Source: Candidatus Phycosocius bacilliformis (GTDB lineage: Bacteria; Pseudomonadota; Alphaproteobacteria; Caulobacterales; Aquidulcibacteraceae). From it: a stretch of DNA of 64,000 nucleotides. Both the position numbers and the translations under genes were made by a program. Positions 1 to 9,126 of this stretch are shown in pieces. The DNA is taken from contig NZ_BFBR01000001.1 in the NCBI RefSeq assembly GCF_003112735.1, forward strand, positions 124,001 to 188,000. The letters are read 5' to 3'. The notes below the pieces were generated by a model, which saw only the letters and a program-made list of their open reading frames with translations, was not told where the DNA came from and did not search any database. Positions within the stretch are counted from its first letter, which is position 1. Each line of letters opens with the position of its first letter.

Positions 1-504
1 TTCGACATTGAGGGCAAGGTTTCTGGCCTCTTCTCCAAAGCAATGACCAGTCCCTGTGGCAAAATCCGAATCCCCTTGAACGAGAGCAAGGGGGAAGATG
101 GCAAGACCGACCAGATTGAAGAGTTTTTGCAACGCTATAAGGGCGAAGGGATCCAGCATATTGCGCTGGGGTCTGACGACTTGATCGCCACGGTTGATAT
201 GTTGCGCAACCGGGGTGTTGAGCTGCAAGACACAATCGACACCTATTACGACCTGATCGACACCCGCTTGCCCGGCCATGGCCATGATGTGGAAACATTG
301 CGGGCGCGTCGAATCCTAATCGACGGCGCGCCCAGCGACGGTCAGGGCCTCTTGCTGCAGATTTTCGGCAAGGATGCCGTTGGACCTATCTTTTTCGAGT
401 TTATCCAGCGAAAAGGAAATGAAGGCTTTGGCGAGGGCAATTTCAAAGCCTTGTTTGAGAGTATCGAGTTGGACCAGATCCGGCGCGGCGTGCTGCAGGG
501 CTAA
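1..504 (+). CDS. hppD: 4-hydroxyphenylpyruvate dioxygenase, C-terminal part (5' end outside window)
   Basis: Non-heme Fe(II) dioxygenase that converts 4-hydroxyphenylpyruvate to homogentisate in tyrosine breakdown. The reading frame is already open at base 1, so the start lies upstream; 167 residues are visible. Seen in the sequence: the conserved block [20 protein letters not shown], the segment [11 protein letters not shown] that carries an iron-ligand His, and [20 protein letters not shown], which carries the ligand Glu and the C-terminal helix that closes the active site. These are hallmark HPPD blocks. The gene is followed on the same strand by a peptidase, a VOC protein and a fumarylacetoacetase-type gene, which fits a tyrosine/homogentisate catabolic operon. 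Homogentisate dioxygenase is not visible and may lie upstream. Confidence 0.96.
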   Translation, partial: FDIEGKVSGLFSKAMTSPCGKIRIPLNESKGEDGKTDQIEEFLQRYKGEGIQHIALGSDDLIATVDMLRNRGVELQDTIDTYYDLIDTRLPGHGHDVETLRARRILIDGAPSDGQGLLLQIFGKDAVGPIFFEFIQRKGNEGFGEGNFKALFESIELDQIRRGVLQG

Positions 505-526
505 ACGCAGATAAAGGATATCAGGC

Positions 527-1642
527 ATGAAACAGGTAGGGGCAATTGTAAGTATCAGCCTTGTGGGCCTTGTGCTCGGTGCCTGTACCATGACCACCCA
601 ATTCGGCGACGGACCAGCCAAGACTCATGCTTTCTTGACCGCGCCTCCCGCCCCAATTCCAGCTTGGTCAATCGCCATTCATGGTGGGGCGGGCGTTATT
701 GAGCGCAAAGACCTCACGCCCGAACAAGATCAGGCCTATCGCGCAGCTTTGGCAGAAGCCATTCAAATGGGTGGCGATGTTTTGGCCAAAGGCGGGAACG
801 CCTTGGACGCGGTGGAAGTCACAGCCCGCTATTTGGAAGACAATCCCTTGTTCAACGCCGGACGTGGGGCGGCGATTGATGCCGCGGGCCAAGCCACGCT
901 GGACGCAGCCGTCATGGTCGGGCCAGGCCTCAAAGCCGGAGCCGTTGCGGGCATGACGACAACCCGCCATCCGATCAGCGCGGCCAGGGCCGTGATGGAA
1001 AAGACGCCACACGTGTTTCTTATTGGAGCTGGTGCCGATCAATTCGCTGCTGAACAAGGCTTGGAGCAAGTCCCCAACAGCTTCTTTTTGACGGCCCGAC
1101 GCTGGCAAATCTTGGAAGAGGTGCTGCGCGAACAAAACCTGCCCATCCCACCGAAGCCGCCGGGCCTGACCAATGATGGGCCCGTGCGGTCAGGCCCCAA
1201 TGCTGCCACCTCTGGCGAGGCGCGTTTTGGGACCATCGGTATCGTTGTGCGCGACAGCCGTGGCGTGCTGGCGGCAGGCACATCCACCGGCGGGCTTACA
1301 GGCAAGAAATGGGGTCGTGTTGGTGATGTCCCTGTCATTGGTGCCGGCACCTATGCCACGCCAAGCTGTGCCGTCTCTGGCACAGGAACGGGTGAATATT
1401 TCATTCGGCTCGGCGTTGCGCGCGCGATTTGCGACAAGGCAAGCCAGCCCGGCATGGACCTGCAGGCGGCGGCTGATGCCGTCATGCACAAAGACTTGAC
1501 CGCTTTGGGCGGTGATGGCGGCGTTATCGTCATCAATGATCAGGGCCAGACCGTGTTTAGCATGAACACGCCGGGCATGTATCGCGCCCGCATGAGTGCC
1601 AATGCGCCCGTTCAGGTCGCCATTTACGCGGATGAGAAATGA
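527..1642 (+). CDS. Isoaspartyl peptidase/L-asparaginase, Ntn-hydrolase type, predicted lipoprotein
   Basis: Plant-type asparaginase (IaaA family), which makes an inactive precursor that cleaves itself to expose a catalytic Thr and then hydrolyses isoaspartyl dipeptides or asparagine. 371 residues. The N-terminus is a lipoprotein signal with lipobox LGAC (Cys at about residue 20). The mature part shows AIHGGAGVI, GGNALDAVE and NAGRGAAID, and the self-cleavage region FGTIGIVVRD, where the Thr after FG is the expected nucleophile, then the conserved ATSTGG-like GTSTGG. The start follows hppD by 22 nt, so co-transcription is likely. A periplasmic or membrane-anchored peptidase in a cytoplasmic tyrosine pathway cluster is unexpected; it may only share the transcript. 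The family call is firm, the substrate is inferred. Confidence 0.93.
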   Translation: MKQVGAIVSISLVGLVLGACTMTTQFGDGPAKTHAFLTAPPAPIPAWSIAIHGGAGVIERKDLTPEQDQAYRAALAEAIQMGGDVLAKGGNALDAVEVTARYLEDNPLFNAGRGAAIDAAGQATLDAAVMVGPGLKAGAVAGMTTTRHPISAARAVMEKTPHVFLIGAGADQFAAEQGLEQVPNSFFLTARRWQILEEVLREQNLPIPPKPPGLTNDGPVRSGPNAATSGEARFGTIGIVVRDSRGVLAAGTSTGGLTGKKWGRVGDVPVIGAGTYATPSCAVSGTGTGEYFIRLGVARAICDKASQPGMDLQAAADAVMHKDLTALGGDGGVIVINDQGQTVFSMNTPGMYRARMSANAPVQVAIYADEK

Positions 1643-1658
1643 GTTTGGGAGCAGGTCG

Positions 1659-2219
1659 ATGAGTCACCTCAAAGGCATCCATCACGTCGCTTATCGTTGC
1701 AAGGATGCCAAGGAAACGGTGGAATTCTACGCGCAGGTTCTGGGCATGGACTTCCAGATCGCTTTTGCCGAAGACCATGTACCGTCAACCGGGGCCTATG
1801 ACCCTTATATGCATGTCTTCCTCGATGCCGGGGGCGGCAATGTGCTCGCCTTTTTTGAGCTGCCCCAGCAGCCCCAAATGGGACGCGACCCCCACACGCC
1901 CGAATGGGTCCAACACATCGCCTTCAAAGTCGACAGCGAGCAAGCCCTGCTTGAAGGTAAAGCCCGTGCGGAAGCCTTTGGCTGCGAGGTGATTGGACCG
2001 ACCGACCATGGCATTTTCCGGTCGATCTATTTCTTTGACCCCAATGGCCACCGCTTGGAGCTGGCCTGCGATACCGGGACAGCTGCGGAAATGGCCGAGT
2101 TGCGCCGTGTTGCCCCGCTCATGCTGGAAGAATGGGCCCAGACCCGCAAAGCCCCCCGCCACGCGGACTGGCTACATGCCAAGGCCCGCGCCAGCCACGG
2201 CATCACCAATCCCACCTGA
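1659..2219 (+). CDS. VOC (glyoxalase/dioxygenase fold) family protein
   Basis: 186 residues, vicinal-oxygen-chelate metalloenzyme fold. Candidate metal ligands are visible at the usual places: His in KGIHHVAYRC near the N-terminus, His in VQHIAFKV in the middle, and Glu in GHRLELAC near the end. The segment FFDPNGHRLELA is typical of ring-cleaving dioxygenases and related VOC enzymes. I chose ATG 1659 because homology-like sequence begins there (MSHLKGIHHVAY) and a GGGAGCAGG ribosome site precedes it; the frame is open further upstream to 1596 but that part overlaps the previous gene. It lies between the peptidase and the fumarylacetoacetase-type gene, so a role in aromatic breakdown is likely. 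The exact reaction cannot be read from the sequence. Confidence 0.85.
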   Translation: MSHLKGIHHVAYRCKDAKETVEFYAQVLGMDFQIAFAEDHVPSTGAYDPYMHVFLDAGGGNVLAFFELPQQPQMGRDPHTPEWVQHIAFKVDSEQALLEGKARAEAFGCEVIGPTDHGIFRSIYFFDPNGHRLELACDTGTAAEMAELRRVAPLMLEEWAQTRKAPRHADWLHAKARASHGITNPT

Positions 2220-2255
2220 ACAGGCAGCCTGTGACAGGCGCTGGAGGACGACAGA

Positions 2256-3275
2256 ATGAAACTTGCTTCGCTCAAATCAGGTCGTGACGGACGGCTTGTG
2301 GTGGTGTCTGGCGACCTGCATTTTTGCACCGATGCAGGATTGATTGCCCCGACTTTGCAAGCGGCCCTCGATGATTGGACGCGTTGCGCGCCTGCCTTGG
2401 CCAATCTCAGTGACGCCCTTGAACGCGGGGCAGTGCCCATGGAACGGTTTCATGAGCGCGAAGCCCATTCACCGCTGCCACGGGCCTATCAATGGGCGGA
2501 TGGGTCTGCCTATGTGAACCATGTGCAATTGGTACGCCAAGCCCGTGGCGCGGAGATGCCCGAGAGCTTCTGGACGGACCCCTTGATGTATCAAGGCGGG
2601 TCTGACGACTTCCTGCCGCCACGGACCCCCATCTATCTCGCGGATGAGGCATGGGGCTGTGACCTTGAGGCCGAAGTGGCCGTGATAACAACCGATGTCC
2701 CGCAGGGCATTACCCCAGAGGCTGCGCGCAACCACATCGCCTTGGTTTGCCTCGTCAATGATGTCAGCTTGCGCAATCTGATCCCACATGAATTGGCCAA
2801 AGGCTTCGGCTTTTTTCAAGCCAAGCCCGCCAGCGCCTTTTCGCCGGTGGCCGTCACACCAGACAGCCTCGGACCCTTGTGGCAGGAGGGTAAATTGCAT
2901 GTGACCTTAAACGTCGACCTCGACGGACTGCCGCTGGGTCGGGCCCACACGGGTGTCGACATGACGTTTGATTTCGGCCAGCTCATTGCCCACGCCGCCA
3001 AGACTCGCAATCTGTCCGCGGGAACCATTGTCGGGTCAGGCACGGTGTCAAACCGCGATGCGGGCGGTGGACCCGGAAAGCCGATTGCCGAAGGCGGACT
3101 GGGCTATTCCTGCCTGGCTGAAGTGCGTGTGGTGGAAACCATTCTGCATGGGGCGGCCCAAACCCCCTTCCTGCGCTGTGGCCAAAGTGTGCGCATCTGG
3201 GCCGAAGATGGCCGAGGGCGCTCGATTTTTGGCGCGATCGACCAAAAAGTGGTTGGAAAGCCCGTTACTATTTGA
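2256..3275 (+). CDS. Fumarylacetoacetate hydrolase family protein
   Basis: 339 residues, matching the roughly 330-residue bacterial fumarylacetoacetase type found in tyrosine-degradation clusters; it would split fumarylacetoacetate into fumarate and acetoacetate. Visible: an N-terminal beta domain (MKLASLKSGRDGRLVVVS), the segment PLMYQGGSDDFL, the metal-binding acidic motif CDLEAEVAVI, LVNDVSLRN, and GTIVGSGTVSN near the end. The start ATG is preceded by GGAGG at 2243-2247. It is the last gene of the hppD-peptidase-VOC series on this strand, followed by a 225-bp gap. The maleylacetoacetate isomerase step is not represented in the window. Family assignment is firm; the pathway comes from gene context. 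Confidence 0.9.
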   Translation: MKLASLKSGRDGRLVVVSGDLHFCTDAGLIAPTLQAALDDWTRCAPALANLSDALERGAVPMERFHEREAHSPLPRAYQWADGSAYVNHVQLVRQARGAEMPESFWTDPLMYQGGSDDFLPPRTPIYLADEAWGCDLEAEVAVITTDVPQGITPEAARNHIALVCLVNDVSLRNLIPHELAKGFGFFQAKPASAFSPVAVTPDSLGPLWQEGKLHVTLNVDLDGLPLGRAHTGVDMTFDFGQLIAHAAKTRNLSAGTIVGSGTVSNRDAGGGPGKPIAEGGLGYSCLAEVRVVETILHGAAQTPFLRCGQSVRIWAEDGRGRSIFGAIDQKVVGKPVTI

Positions 3276-3500
3276 GTTTGCCGCGACTGAGTCGCCCAGC
3301 ATTTGACGTGCTTCAATCGCCAAAATAGGCTCCGGTTCTGTGCGCAACCGGTGGCAAAGCTGCCCCTGCATTACCACGAAGTTAAACTTGCGTAAGAAAG
3401 GTGTCATCAACGCAAAAGAGCGTTGACGATCACGACTGCTTGAGGTCCAACACTGACGGGACACAATTGACTTCATTGAAGATCGATGGGGTGACGTGAT

Positions 3501-4331
3501 TTGAAACGCCAATTGACCTTGATCGCCGCTGCCACACTTTTGGGCAGCTTTGCTGCCGCCGGGCAGATAAACGGCATGTGGGCTTCGCCCGAAGCACGCG
3601 CGCACAGCTTTGAAGGCTTCATGATGGCCTTCGGTCTGCCATATGGGGAGGCCGCTTCGGCGCACCGATTTCGTCTGCGCACTGACACCCATGTCGTCGC
3701 GAAAGTGCGAGTCGCGTGCACAGATCCAAAAACGGCAAAAACCTCAGATAAGCGGATTACGGCTCCTGTGTCTGTCGATCGATCGGCGCAGGCTACGCCG
3801 ACCCTGCTGATGGCTGCGCGCACACCGGACCTGACTGGGCACGAAAATGGGGATGCGTTTCCTGAGGGTGGTGCTCAAACCCCGATTTCGGCCCCGGCTT
3901 TATTTGCCAAGACCGAAATTCCCCGTGTTGTTGCCGCTGCTCGCCAAGCTGTCGCACAAGCAGGCTTAAGCCAGGCCGAACTGGCCGATGCAAAGGATCG
4001 GGCTGATCTGGTCGATGTCACCTTAGCGGCCACATTTGACGGCGCTGATCAAGCCGATCTCGAACGTGAGGTCGCCGAAGCCGTCCGACAATTATCGATC
4101 AGTCAGACTCTGGCTGCACGCGTCAATCGCGGTGATTTTTCGCGTTTCGTGATCACGGACAAGAATGACATGCGCTGTGGTAACCCGGCCCTTGTGCCAG
4201 CCTGCAACCCACTCAGCCAAACCGATCTGGATAGAATCCGCGAAGACGTGGCACGCGACGTCAGGAACGCCCAAATGTTGGTACGCGAAAGTCAATCGAA
4301 ACTATCCAAGGCACGGCTCAGCGACGGGTAA
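3501..4331 (+). CDS. Hypothetical secreted protein
   Basis: 276 residues beginning with a clear signal peptide (positive MKRQ, then a hydrophobic LIAAATLLGSFAAAG). The start codon is TTG, with GGGG about nine bases upstream; no in-frame ATG precedes it. The middle is low in recognisable motifs. The C-terminal half is predicted helical with alternating charge (a segment around DLEREVAEAVRQLS) and has two cysteines about ten residues apart (CGNPALVPAC) that could form a disulfide. I do not recognise the family. It converges on a second small secreted protein on the other strand 33 bp downstream. Confidence 0.65.
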   Translation: MKRQLTLIAAATLLGSFAAAGQINGMWASPEARAHSFEGFMMAFGLPYGEAASAHRFRLRTDTHVVAKVRVACTDPKTAKTSDKRITAPVSVDRSAQATPTLLMAARTPDLTGHENGDAFPEGGAQTPISAPALFAKTEIPRVVAAARQAVAQAGLSQAELADAKDRADLVDVTLAATFDGADQADLEREVAEAVRQLSISQTLAARVNRGDFSRFVITDKNDMRCGNPALVPACNPLSQTDLDRIREDVARDVRNAQMLVRESQSKLSKARLSDG

Positions 4332-4364
4332 GCGGTCGAAGGCAGTGTCGCTTGTCCAAACAGG

Positions 4365-4718
4365 TCAGGGGTTGACTGAAGCCGACTGAACGCTTGGCGC
4401 TTTTGTTTGGACATCTGCAGGCAAGTGGACCTTGATGCTGGCAATAGCCGGACGCTGAGCCAAAGCGACCGAGGTCAGCATTGGCCGGTCTGCCTCAGCC
4501 AAGGCATAGGCGATGAGCGTATTGACGCACTGAGCTTCATCCACCACCCGATCAGTACGCGCTGCAACCGCACACATGCGGATGGCAGCTTGTTCCATTT
4601 GCTGAAAAACCAATTCAGGTGAACTTGTCACCGGGATCTTTTGGTCGGCAATGTCTGCCTGAGCGGCCCCGCCTGTCAAAATGGCCAAAGCCAGAAAGCC
4701 TGAAATCGTGCCCTTCAT
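4365..4718 (-). CDS. Small secreted protein, weakly UrcA-like
   Basis: 117 residues with an N-terminal signal peptide (MKGTISGFLALAILTGGAAQA, cleavage likely after AQA). The mature part has two cysteines (RMCAVAAR and EAQCVNTL) with the spacing and alanine-rich helix seen in UrcA-family exported proteins of sphingomonads and Caulobacterales, but similarity is judged by eye and weak. Its 3' end faces the 3' end of the preceding secreted-protein gene. Function unknown. Confidence 0.6.
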   Translation of the reverse strand: MKGTISGFLALAILTGGAAQADIADQKIPVTSSPELVFQQMEQAAIRMCAVAARTDRVVDEAQCVNTLIAYALAEADRPMLTSVALAQRPAIASIKVHLPADVQTKAPSVQSASVNP

Positions 4719-4970
4719 CGCATGTCCTCGCCATCAGGATCAGGGCCGCAAAGGACCCGAATTGGCAAGGTGACACCAAAATGACGATCTGACAACAGTT
4801 TTATGACACTTCCATGACAAGTCTATTCGCAATGCGATCATGCGGCGGTCGATCCCTCTGAGACATGCGGCCATATTCGTGAGAATTCAGCCTGATCGGG
4901 TCAAGTTTGGGTTCCACTTTATCAATCAAGCAATCTTTCAAGGGTAGCTCATGGGTAGCAAGGATGAGTA

Positions 4971-5297
4971 ATGATGCGTCTGGATATAACTAAGCCCGAT
5001 TTGTCGACCCTGAAATCAACCTATCTTTCCAGTCTCGCCGTTGATCAAGACCGCATTACTGGCCTGTTGAGTGAACTGACCTATGGCTTGGCAGAGCCGC
5101 GCACTTACAAGGAATTGCACCGGATTGCCCACGCCCAAGCTGGCAATGCGGCAACTTTTGGGTTTGAGCGACTTGGTGATGCCGCGCGCACCATCAATCA
5201 ACGCCTGAACCAAGCTCATGAACTCTCTGCAGAACTGGAGGCAGAGGTAATTGCGTGGCTGGGTGAACTTCAACAAATCTGTCGGTCCTACCGCTAG
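4971..5297 (+). CDS. Hpt (histidine phosphotransfer) domain protein
   Basis: 108 residues, the size of a stand-alone Hpt domain, a four-helix relay that passes phosphate between response regulators in phosphorelays. The central motif is HRIAHAQAGNAATFGFERLGDAA: an active-site His in R-I-A-H followed by the small-residue patch and FGF/L pattern typical of Hpt helices. No kinase or regulator gene is next to it, so its partners cannot be named. Start ATG 4971 or the adjacent ATG 4974. In Caulobacterales such small relay proteins can act in cell-cycle or stress circuits; that is an inference only. Confidence 0.8.
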   Translation: MMRLDITKPDLSTLKSTYLSSLAVDQDRITGLLSELTYGLAEPRTYKELHRIAHAQAGNAATFGFERLGDAARTINQRLNQAHELSAELEAEVIAWLGELQQICRSYR

Positions 5298-5497
5298 AGT
5301 GGCGGGGGATTGAGCGGCCCTTATCTCAGCACAGGGCTTGGTTGACCCATGCCGACTGCAGCCCGGAGTTGGAGCCTGCCGCAATTGTGGCCATAAGCAA
5401 TCATATTGCATTCAGACTGGTGACCCTAATCTGGGTGCCAGTCCAAACCGTGATGGCGTGTTCAGCTGTCTCCTGCCCAATGATGAAAGTAGATCCG

Positions 5498-6316
5498 ATG
5501 TTGAAACTCCCGCTGCTCGGTTCGCTCACCGTACTTGCCGTTCTAGCCACCCCGTCGCTGGCCCAAAATGCTGGATCGCAAAGCCTGCTCAACAATTTAG
5601 GGCCCGGCCAAACACGGACTGTGGACATCTCGCTGCGTGCCCGGATTGGTCCGCTGGAACTGGCACGCGGCTCGTTTAAAGTCAGCTTGGACAAAGATAG
5701 CTATAGCGCTGAAGCCACCTATCGGACGTCGGGCATTGCCGCCTCGTTCAACAATGATGCAGGCGTAGCCAATGTGCGCGGTGCGATTGAGAATGGGCAA
5801 TTAAAGCCGCGCAGCTTCGTCAATCAGGAAACCAATGGCAAAAAACGTCGCATCACCATGGCCTTTCAAGGTCGGTCAGTTGATGTGACCGCAGCACCCA
5901 TGTGGGGAAGTATGGGTTCACCCCCTGCCACACTCGCGCAGAAACTGGAATCGGTCGACCCCGTTACTGGCTTGATGGAATTGTCACTGGTCACAGGTCG
6001 TGATGCAGGGCGGGCCTGCGGTGGGGCGGTCAAGATTTTCGATGGCAAGCGGCGCTATGACATTCGCACCCAATATGTCGGGATCGAGAATGTCTCAACA
6101 CCAGCCTATAAGGGTCCTGCCACCTATTGCCGGGGTACTTATACCGAGGTCGCGGGCTTCAATCAGAAAAAGCCTGGAGAAACGCGTGAGCCGATCCGCC
6201 TGCAAATCTGGCTGGCTGATGTCGGCAATATGGGTGTGTCAGTGCCGGTCCGCATGACTGGGTCCAAGGGCATTTATACCGCTGTTCTCTATGCTGATCG
6301 GGCCGTGGTCCGCTGA
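5498..6316 (+). CDS. DUF3108 domain secreted protein
   Basis: About 272 residues from ATG 5498, chosen because a clean signal peptide (MLKLPLLGSLTVLAVLATPSLA, cut before QNAGS) starts there; the frame stays open upstream to 5342 and ATGs at 5480 and 5483 are alternatives. The mature protein shows the DUF3108 pattern: a beta-rich N-terminal part (SFKVSLDKDSYSAEATYRT), a variable middle, then DPVTGLMELSL and CGGAVKIFDGKRRYD, and a C-terminal PVRMTGSKGIYTAVLYA block. The family is periplasmic and of unknown role. Confidence 0.85.
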   Translation: MLKLPLLGSLTVLAVLATPSLAQNAGSQSLLNNLGPGQTRTVDISLRARIGPLELARGSFKVSLDKDSYSAEATYRTSGIAASFNNDAGVANVRGAIENGQLKPRSFVNQETNGKKRRITMAFQGRSVDVTAAPMWGSMGSPPATLAQKLESVDPVTGLMELSLVTGRDAGRACGGAVKIFDGKRRYDIRTQYVGIENVSTPAYKGPATYCRGTYTEVAGFNQKKPGETREPIRLQIWLADVGNMGVSVPVRMTGSKGIYTAVLYADRAVVR

Positions 6317-6416
6317 TTGCGCCTGCAGGCCGCGCGCGTCCATTAGCTCACAGGCTCTGGGAGGAACGCCACCCTCTCATGCGGCAAGATAAAGCATGGC
6401 CCGTCTTGGGACGCGC

Positions 6417-7313
6417 TCACACGTCTGGCAGCAATCCGCTGGCTTCGGGATCGCCGACCTTTTTGATCAAGGCTGCTCGTAGTTTCTTCAGGGCTTGATG
6501 CTCAATCTGGCGCACACGCTCTTTGGAGATTCCCATCCGAACACCAAGGGCTTCCAGCGTCATGCCGTCATCGGTCAGACGACGTTCTTGAATGATGACC
6601 AGTTCGCGCGGGTTAAGTGACTTAAGCGCTTCTTGGATCCAATTGACGCGCCGCTCGGTATCGGTGCGTTCCATGACGTCTTGCTCGGGCAGCATGCCTT
6701 CATCGGCCAGCAGGTCCTGCCACTCCCCGCCCCCATCCAAGCCTTCAGACATGGGCGCATTGAGCGAGCGGTCATTGGCCGAGAGACGCGCGGCCATCTG
6801 CTCAACTTCGCGCTCACTAACCCCCAGTTTTGTGGCAATGATGTCGCGGTTCTCGCGCGAGATCATCCCCTCGCCCGTATCGCTGATCAGAGCACGCAGA
6901 CGGCGTAGATTGAAGAAGAGTGACTTTTGAGCCGCAGTCGTCCCAGTCCGCACAATTGACCAATTGCGCAGCACATAATCTTGGATCGACGAGCGGATCC
7001 ACCATGCGGCATAAGTTGAGAACCGCACATCCCGTTCAGGTTCAAAGCGCGCAGCAGCCTGCATCAGGCCGATATTGCCTTCCTGGACCAGATCGCTCAT
7101 CGGCAGACCATAATTGCGGAAGCGGGCGGCCATCGAGATCACCAAACGCATATAGGCCGTCGTCAGTTCGTGCAGCGCGCGCTCATCCTGCTGATCGCGC
7201 CACTTGATCGCCAGGGCGCGCTCATAATCATGCTCAAGCAAAGGGGCTTTCATCGCCTGCTTAACAAACCGGCGCGTCGCGCTTTGAGCTTCGGCTGTCT
7301 CGTAGGTGGCCAT
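6417..7313 (-). CDS. rpoH: RNA polymerase heat-shock sigma factor (sigma-32)
   Basis: 298 residues. Directs RNA polymerase to heat-shock promoters. Visible in order: region 2.1-2.4 (DLVQEGNIGLMQAAARFEPE, then RFSTYAAWWIRSSIQDYVLR), the RpoH box QKSLFFNLRRLR that separates sigma-32 from housekeeping sigma factors, region 3, and region 4.2 with the helix-turn-helix (MTLEALGVRMGISKERVRQIE). ATG 7313 was chosen because the family's N-terminus starts there and GGGGAG lies just upstream on the minus strand; the frame is open to 7382. No translational thermosensor structure was evaluated. Confidence 0.96.
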   Translation of the reverse strand: MATYETAEAQSATRRFVKQAMKAPLLEHDYERALAIKWRDQQDERALHELTTAYMRLVISMAARFRNYGLPMSDLVQEGNIGLMQAAARFEPERDVRFSTYAAWWIRSSIQDYVLRNWSIVRTGTTAAQKSLFFNLRRLRALISDTGEGMISRENRDIIATKLGVSEREVEQMAARLSANDRSLNAPMSEGLDGGGEWQDLLADEGMLPEQDVMERTDTERRVNWIQEALKSLNPRELVIIQERRLTDDGMTLEALGVRMGISKERVRQIEHQALKKLRAALIKKVGDPEASGLLPDV

Positions 7314-7686
7314 ATGCGTGCTCCCCACCCGCCGACATTCCATGGCATCCTGCCAGAACAACGGGATATTTGGTGTACGCAAATCCTTTGGGATTGGATC
7401 AAATGTTACGACAATCGCATCAACATGAACTGCACAAAACTGCAGAGCGACACATGTTCAATCTGGAAGCCGTTTGATGACCAGACCGGGTATCAAGGCA
7501 TGGCTAGATCCAACCAGCTTATCCCTTCTGGAACAAGACACTGGGCGAGGCTGTCATGCGCCCATACGTCACAGGATATGGAACTTGGCTTTTCGTCTGC
7601 GATGATCGACCGTCGTAGAAGCAGGTGCCCCAATTCTTTGTCGGCCCGCCGTAGTGGAGACTTCAGAAAGCCCCGGTCGCGCCGCT
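7314..7686. other. Intergenic region between rpoH and atpC
   Basis: About 370 bp between the start of rpoH and the stop of atpC, both on the minus strand. It should hold the rpoH promoter and any terminator for atpC. I see no convincing coding sequence, no strong hairpin with a T-tract and no clear promoter match. Short open frames here have unrelated, poorly structured translations. Confidence 0.5.
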
Positions 7687-8088
7687 TTAGGCCGCCGCGC
7701 GAATCGCCTCGAGACGGGCCAGTTTACGCTCAGCCGCGGCTTTGGCCTCGCTGTCCTTAGCATCACGCACATCTTCCCGGGCATTCTGAACGTCGCGCTC
7801 AAGGCCAGCGGTATCGAGTTGCGACAGGTCCACTGCATCTTCAGCCAGAATGGTCAGCCCGTCGGGTGTGACATCAGCAAAACCGCCGCCAACAAAAATT
7901 CGCCGCTCCGCGCTACCATCAAGGATCCGAATGGCCCCTTGCTGCACCACCGTCATAAAGGGAGCATGCTGGCTCAACACACCGAACTGTCCCTCTACAC
8001 CGGGTACCACCACCTGATCGACATCACCGGAAAACAGGGCGCGTTCTGGCGAGACCAAAGAAAAATGAAGTTTGCCGCTGGTGGCCAT
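7687..8088 (-). CDS. atpC: F1 ATP synthase epsilon subunit
   Basis: 133 residues. Central-stalk subunit that couples rotation and can inhibit ATP hydrolysis. The N-terminal beta sandwich is clear (LHFSLVSPERALFSGDVDQVVVPGVEGQFGVLSQHAPFM), followed by the C-terminal helical part rich in Ala, Glu and Arg. ATG 8088 was chosen because MATSGKLHFSLVSPE is the family's usual beginning. Unusually it is not directly behind atpD: an opposite-strand gene (8303-9094) lies between, so atpC must have its own promoter in the 214-bp divergent gap at 8089-8302. Confidence 0.96.
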   Translation of the reverse strand: MATSGKLHFSLVSPERALFSGDVDQVVVPGVEGQFGVLSQHAPFMTVVQQGAIRILDGSAERRIFVGGGFADVTPDGLTILAEDAVDLSQLDTAGLERDVQNAREDVRDAKDSEAKAAAERKLARLEAIRAAA

Positions 8089-8302
8089 GAGACTGCTCAC
8101 TGATCGTGTAATGGAGGTTTTGCGAGCGTTTAGCATTGCCGGGGCGTGCTTGCAAAGCACGGCAACAGTTAGTGGCCAGTCACTCCACTGTGATCAAAAA
8201 TGTTCCGTGCAGCTCTCTACAAATTATTGTTACTCATTGGAAATGCGCCGGTCCCGCTTGGGGTGTCCGTCGGCAGATCACATCCTTTGGGAAAGGAAGA
8301 CA

Positions 8303-9094
8303 ATGATGCTGAAAACATTTGCATTGAGCTTGGGGATTTTGGCGGCAGCAGGGCCCGCTTTGGCACAGACTGCGGCGACGGCCGCGGAATTATGCGACAA
8401 AGGGCAGGTCGTGACCGTTCGGTTTAATGAATTGACCCCCGGCGGGACCTTTGATGGATTTAAAGCTGCTGCGTCAGCCAATCAAAAATTTTACCGCGAC
8501 CGCGGCATAAACGGAAATGTGCAATTGGTTGGCCGGGCCATGGTGCGCGACGCCAAGACCGGAACGTGGTCTTTCTCACCAAATGGCGTCTCTACCGCGC
8601 ACATCAATTCGCCAATGGTGCGGGTCGATTCCAATGATCCGGCTTGGAAGGCCTTTGTCGCTCAATATGATGCCAATTCGAAGGTTACGGCTATTCAGAC
8701 CCTTTGCTACATGCCAGCCATTGACGAAACTGCGACGATCATGTCCGAAATCAAGCGCTTGGAACAGGTTTGGGTCGATAAGGCACTTTCGGGCGATGCC
8801 GCTGGCTTGGGCGCAATCCTTGATGACAGTTACATGAGTTATGGCAAGTCCAAACCCGAAACCAAGGCAGATTTGCTTGCCAGCACAGCAGACCCCAAAA
8901 AGAAGCCCAAAGCTGTATCCATCAGCGACGTGACCGTTCGTGTCGAAGACAACCTCGCCTTCGCCCAAGGTGTTTGGACGGAGACAGATTCTGCCGGCAA
9001 GGTCATCAGATTGTCCTTCCTTGATATTTGGAAACAAGACCGTCGTGGCGCTTGGAAGGCGATCGTAAGTCAGGTTGGTCCCGTCGGTCCGTAA
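8303..9094 (+). CDS. Secreted protein with C-terminal NTF2-like (SnoaL/DUF4440) domain, between atpD and atpC
   Basis: 263 residues. The start is ATG 8303 (or 8306), behind the strong ribosome site GGAAAGGAAG. Signal peptide MMLKTFALSLGILAAAGPALA. Residues about 30-145 form an unrecognised domain with conserved-looking aromatic and Pro positions. Residues about 150-263 resemble the NTF2-like fold used by DUF4440/SnoaL proteins (IKRLEQVWVDKALSGDAAGL...LDDSYMSYG, ending FLDIWKQDRRGAWKAIVSQ). It is transcribed against the atp genes on both sides and ends in an intrinsic terminator. Function unknown; no direct link to ATP synthesis can be read from it. Confidence 0.8.
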   Translation: MMLKTFALSLGILAAAGPALAQTAATAAELCDKGQVVTVRFNELTPGGTFDGFKAAASANQKFYRDRGINGNVQLVGRAMVRDAKTGTWSFSPNGVSTAHINSPMVRVDSNDPAWKAFVAQYDANSKVTAIQTLCYMPAIDETATIMSEIKRLEQVWVDKALSGDAAGLGAILDDSYMSYGKSKPETKADLLASTADPKKKPKAVSISDVTVRVEDNLAFAQGVWTETDSAGKVIRLSFLDIWKQDRRGAWKAIVSQVGPVGP

Positions 9095-9126
9095 TTCAGG
9101 ACATCCTCCATTGTCCTGAAACTGAA

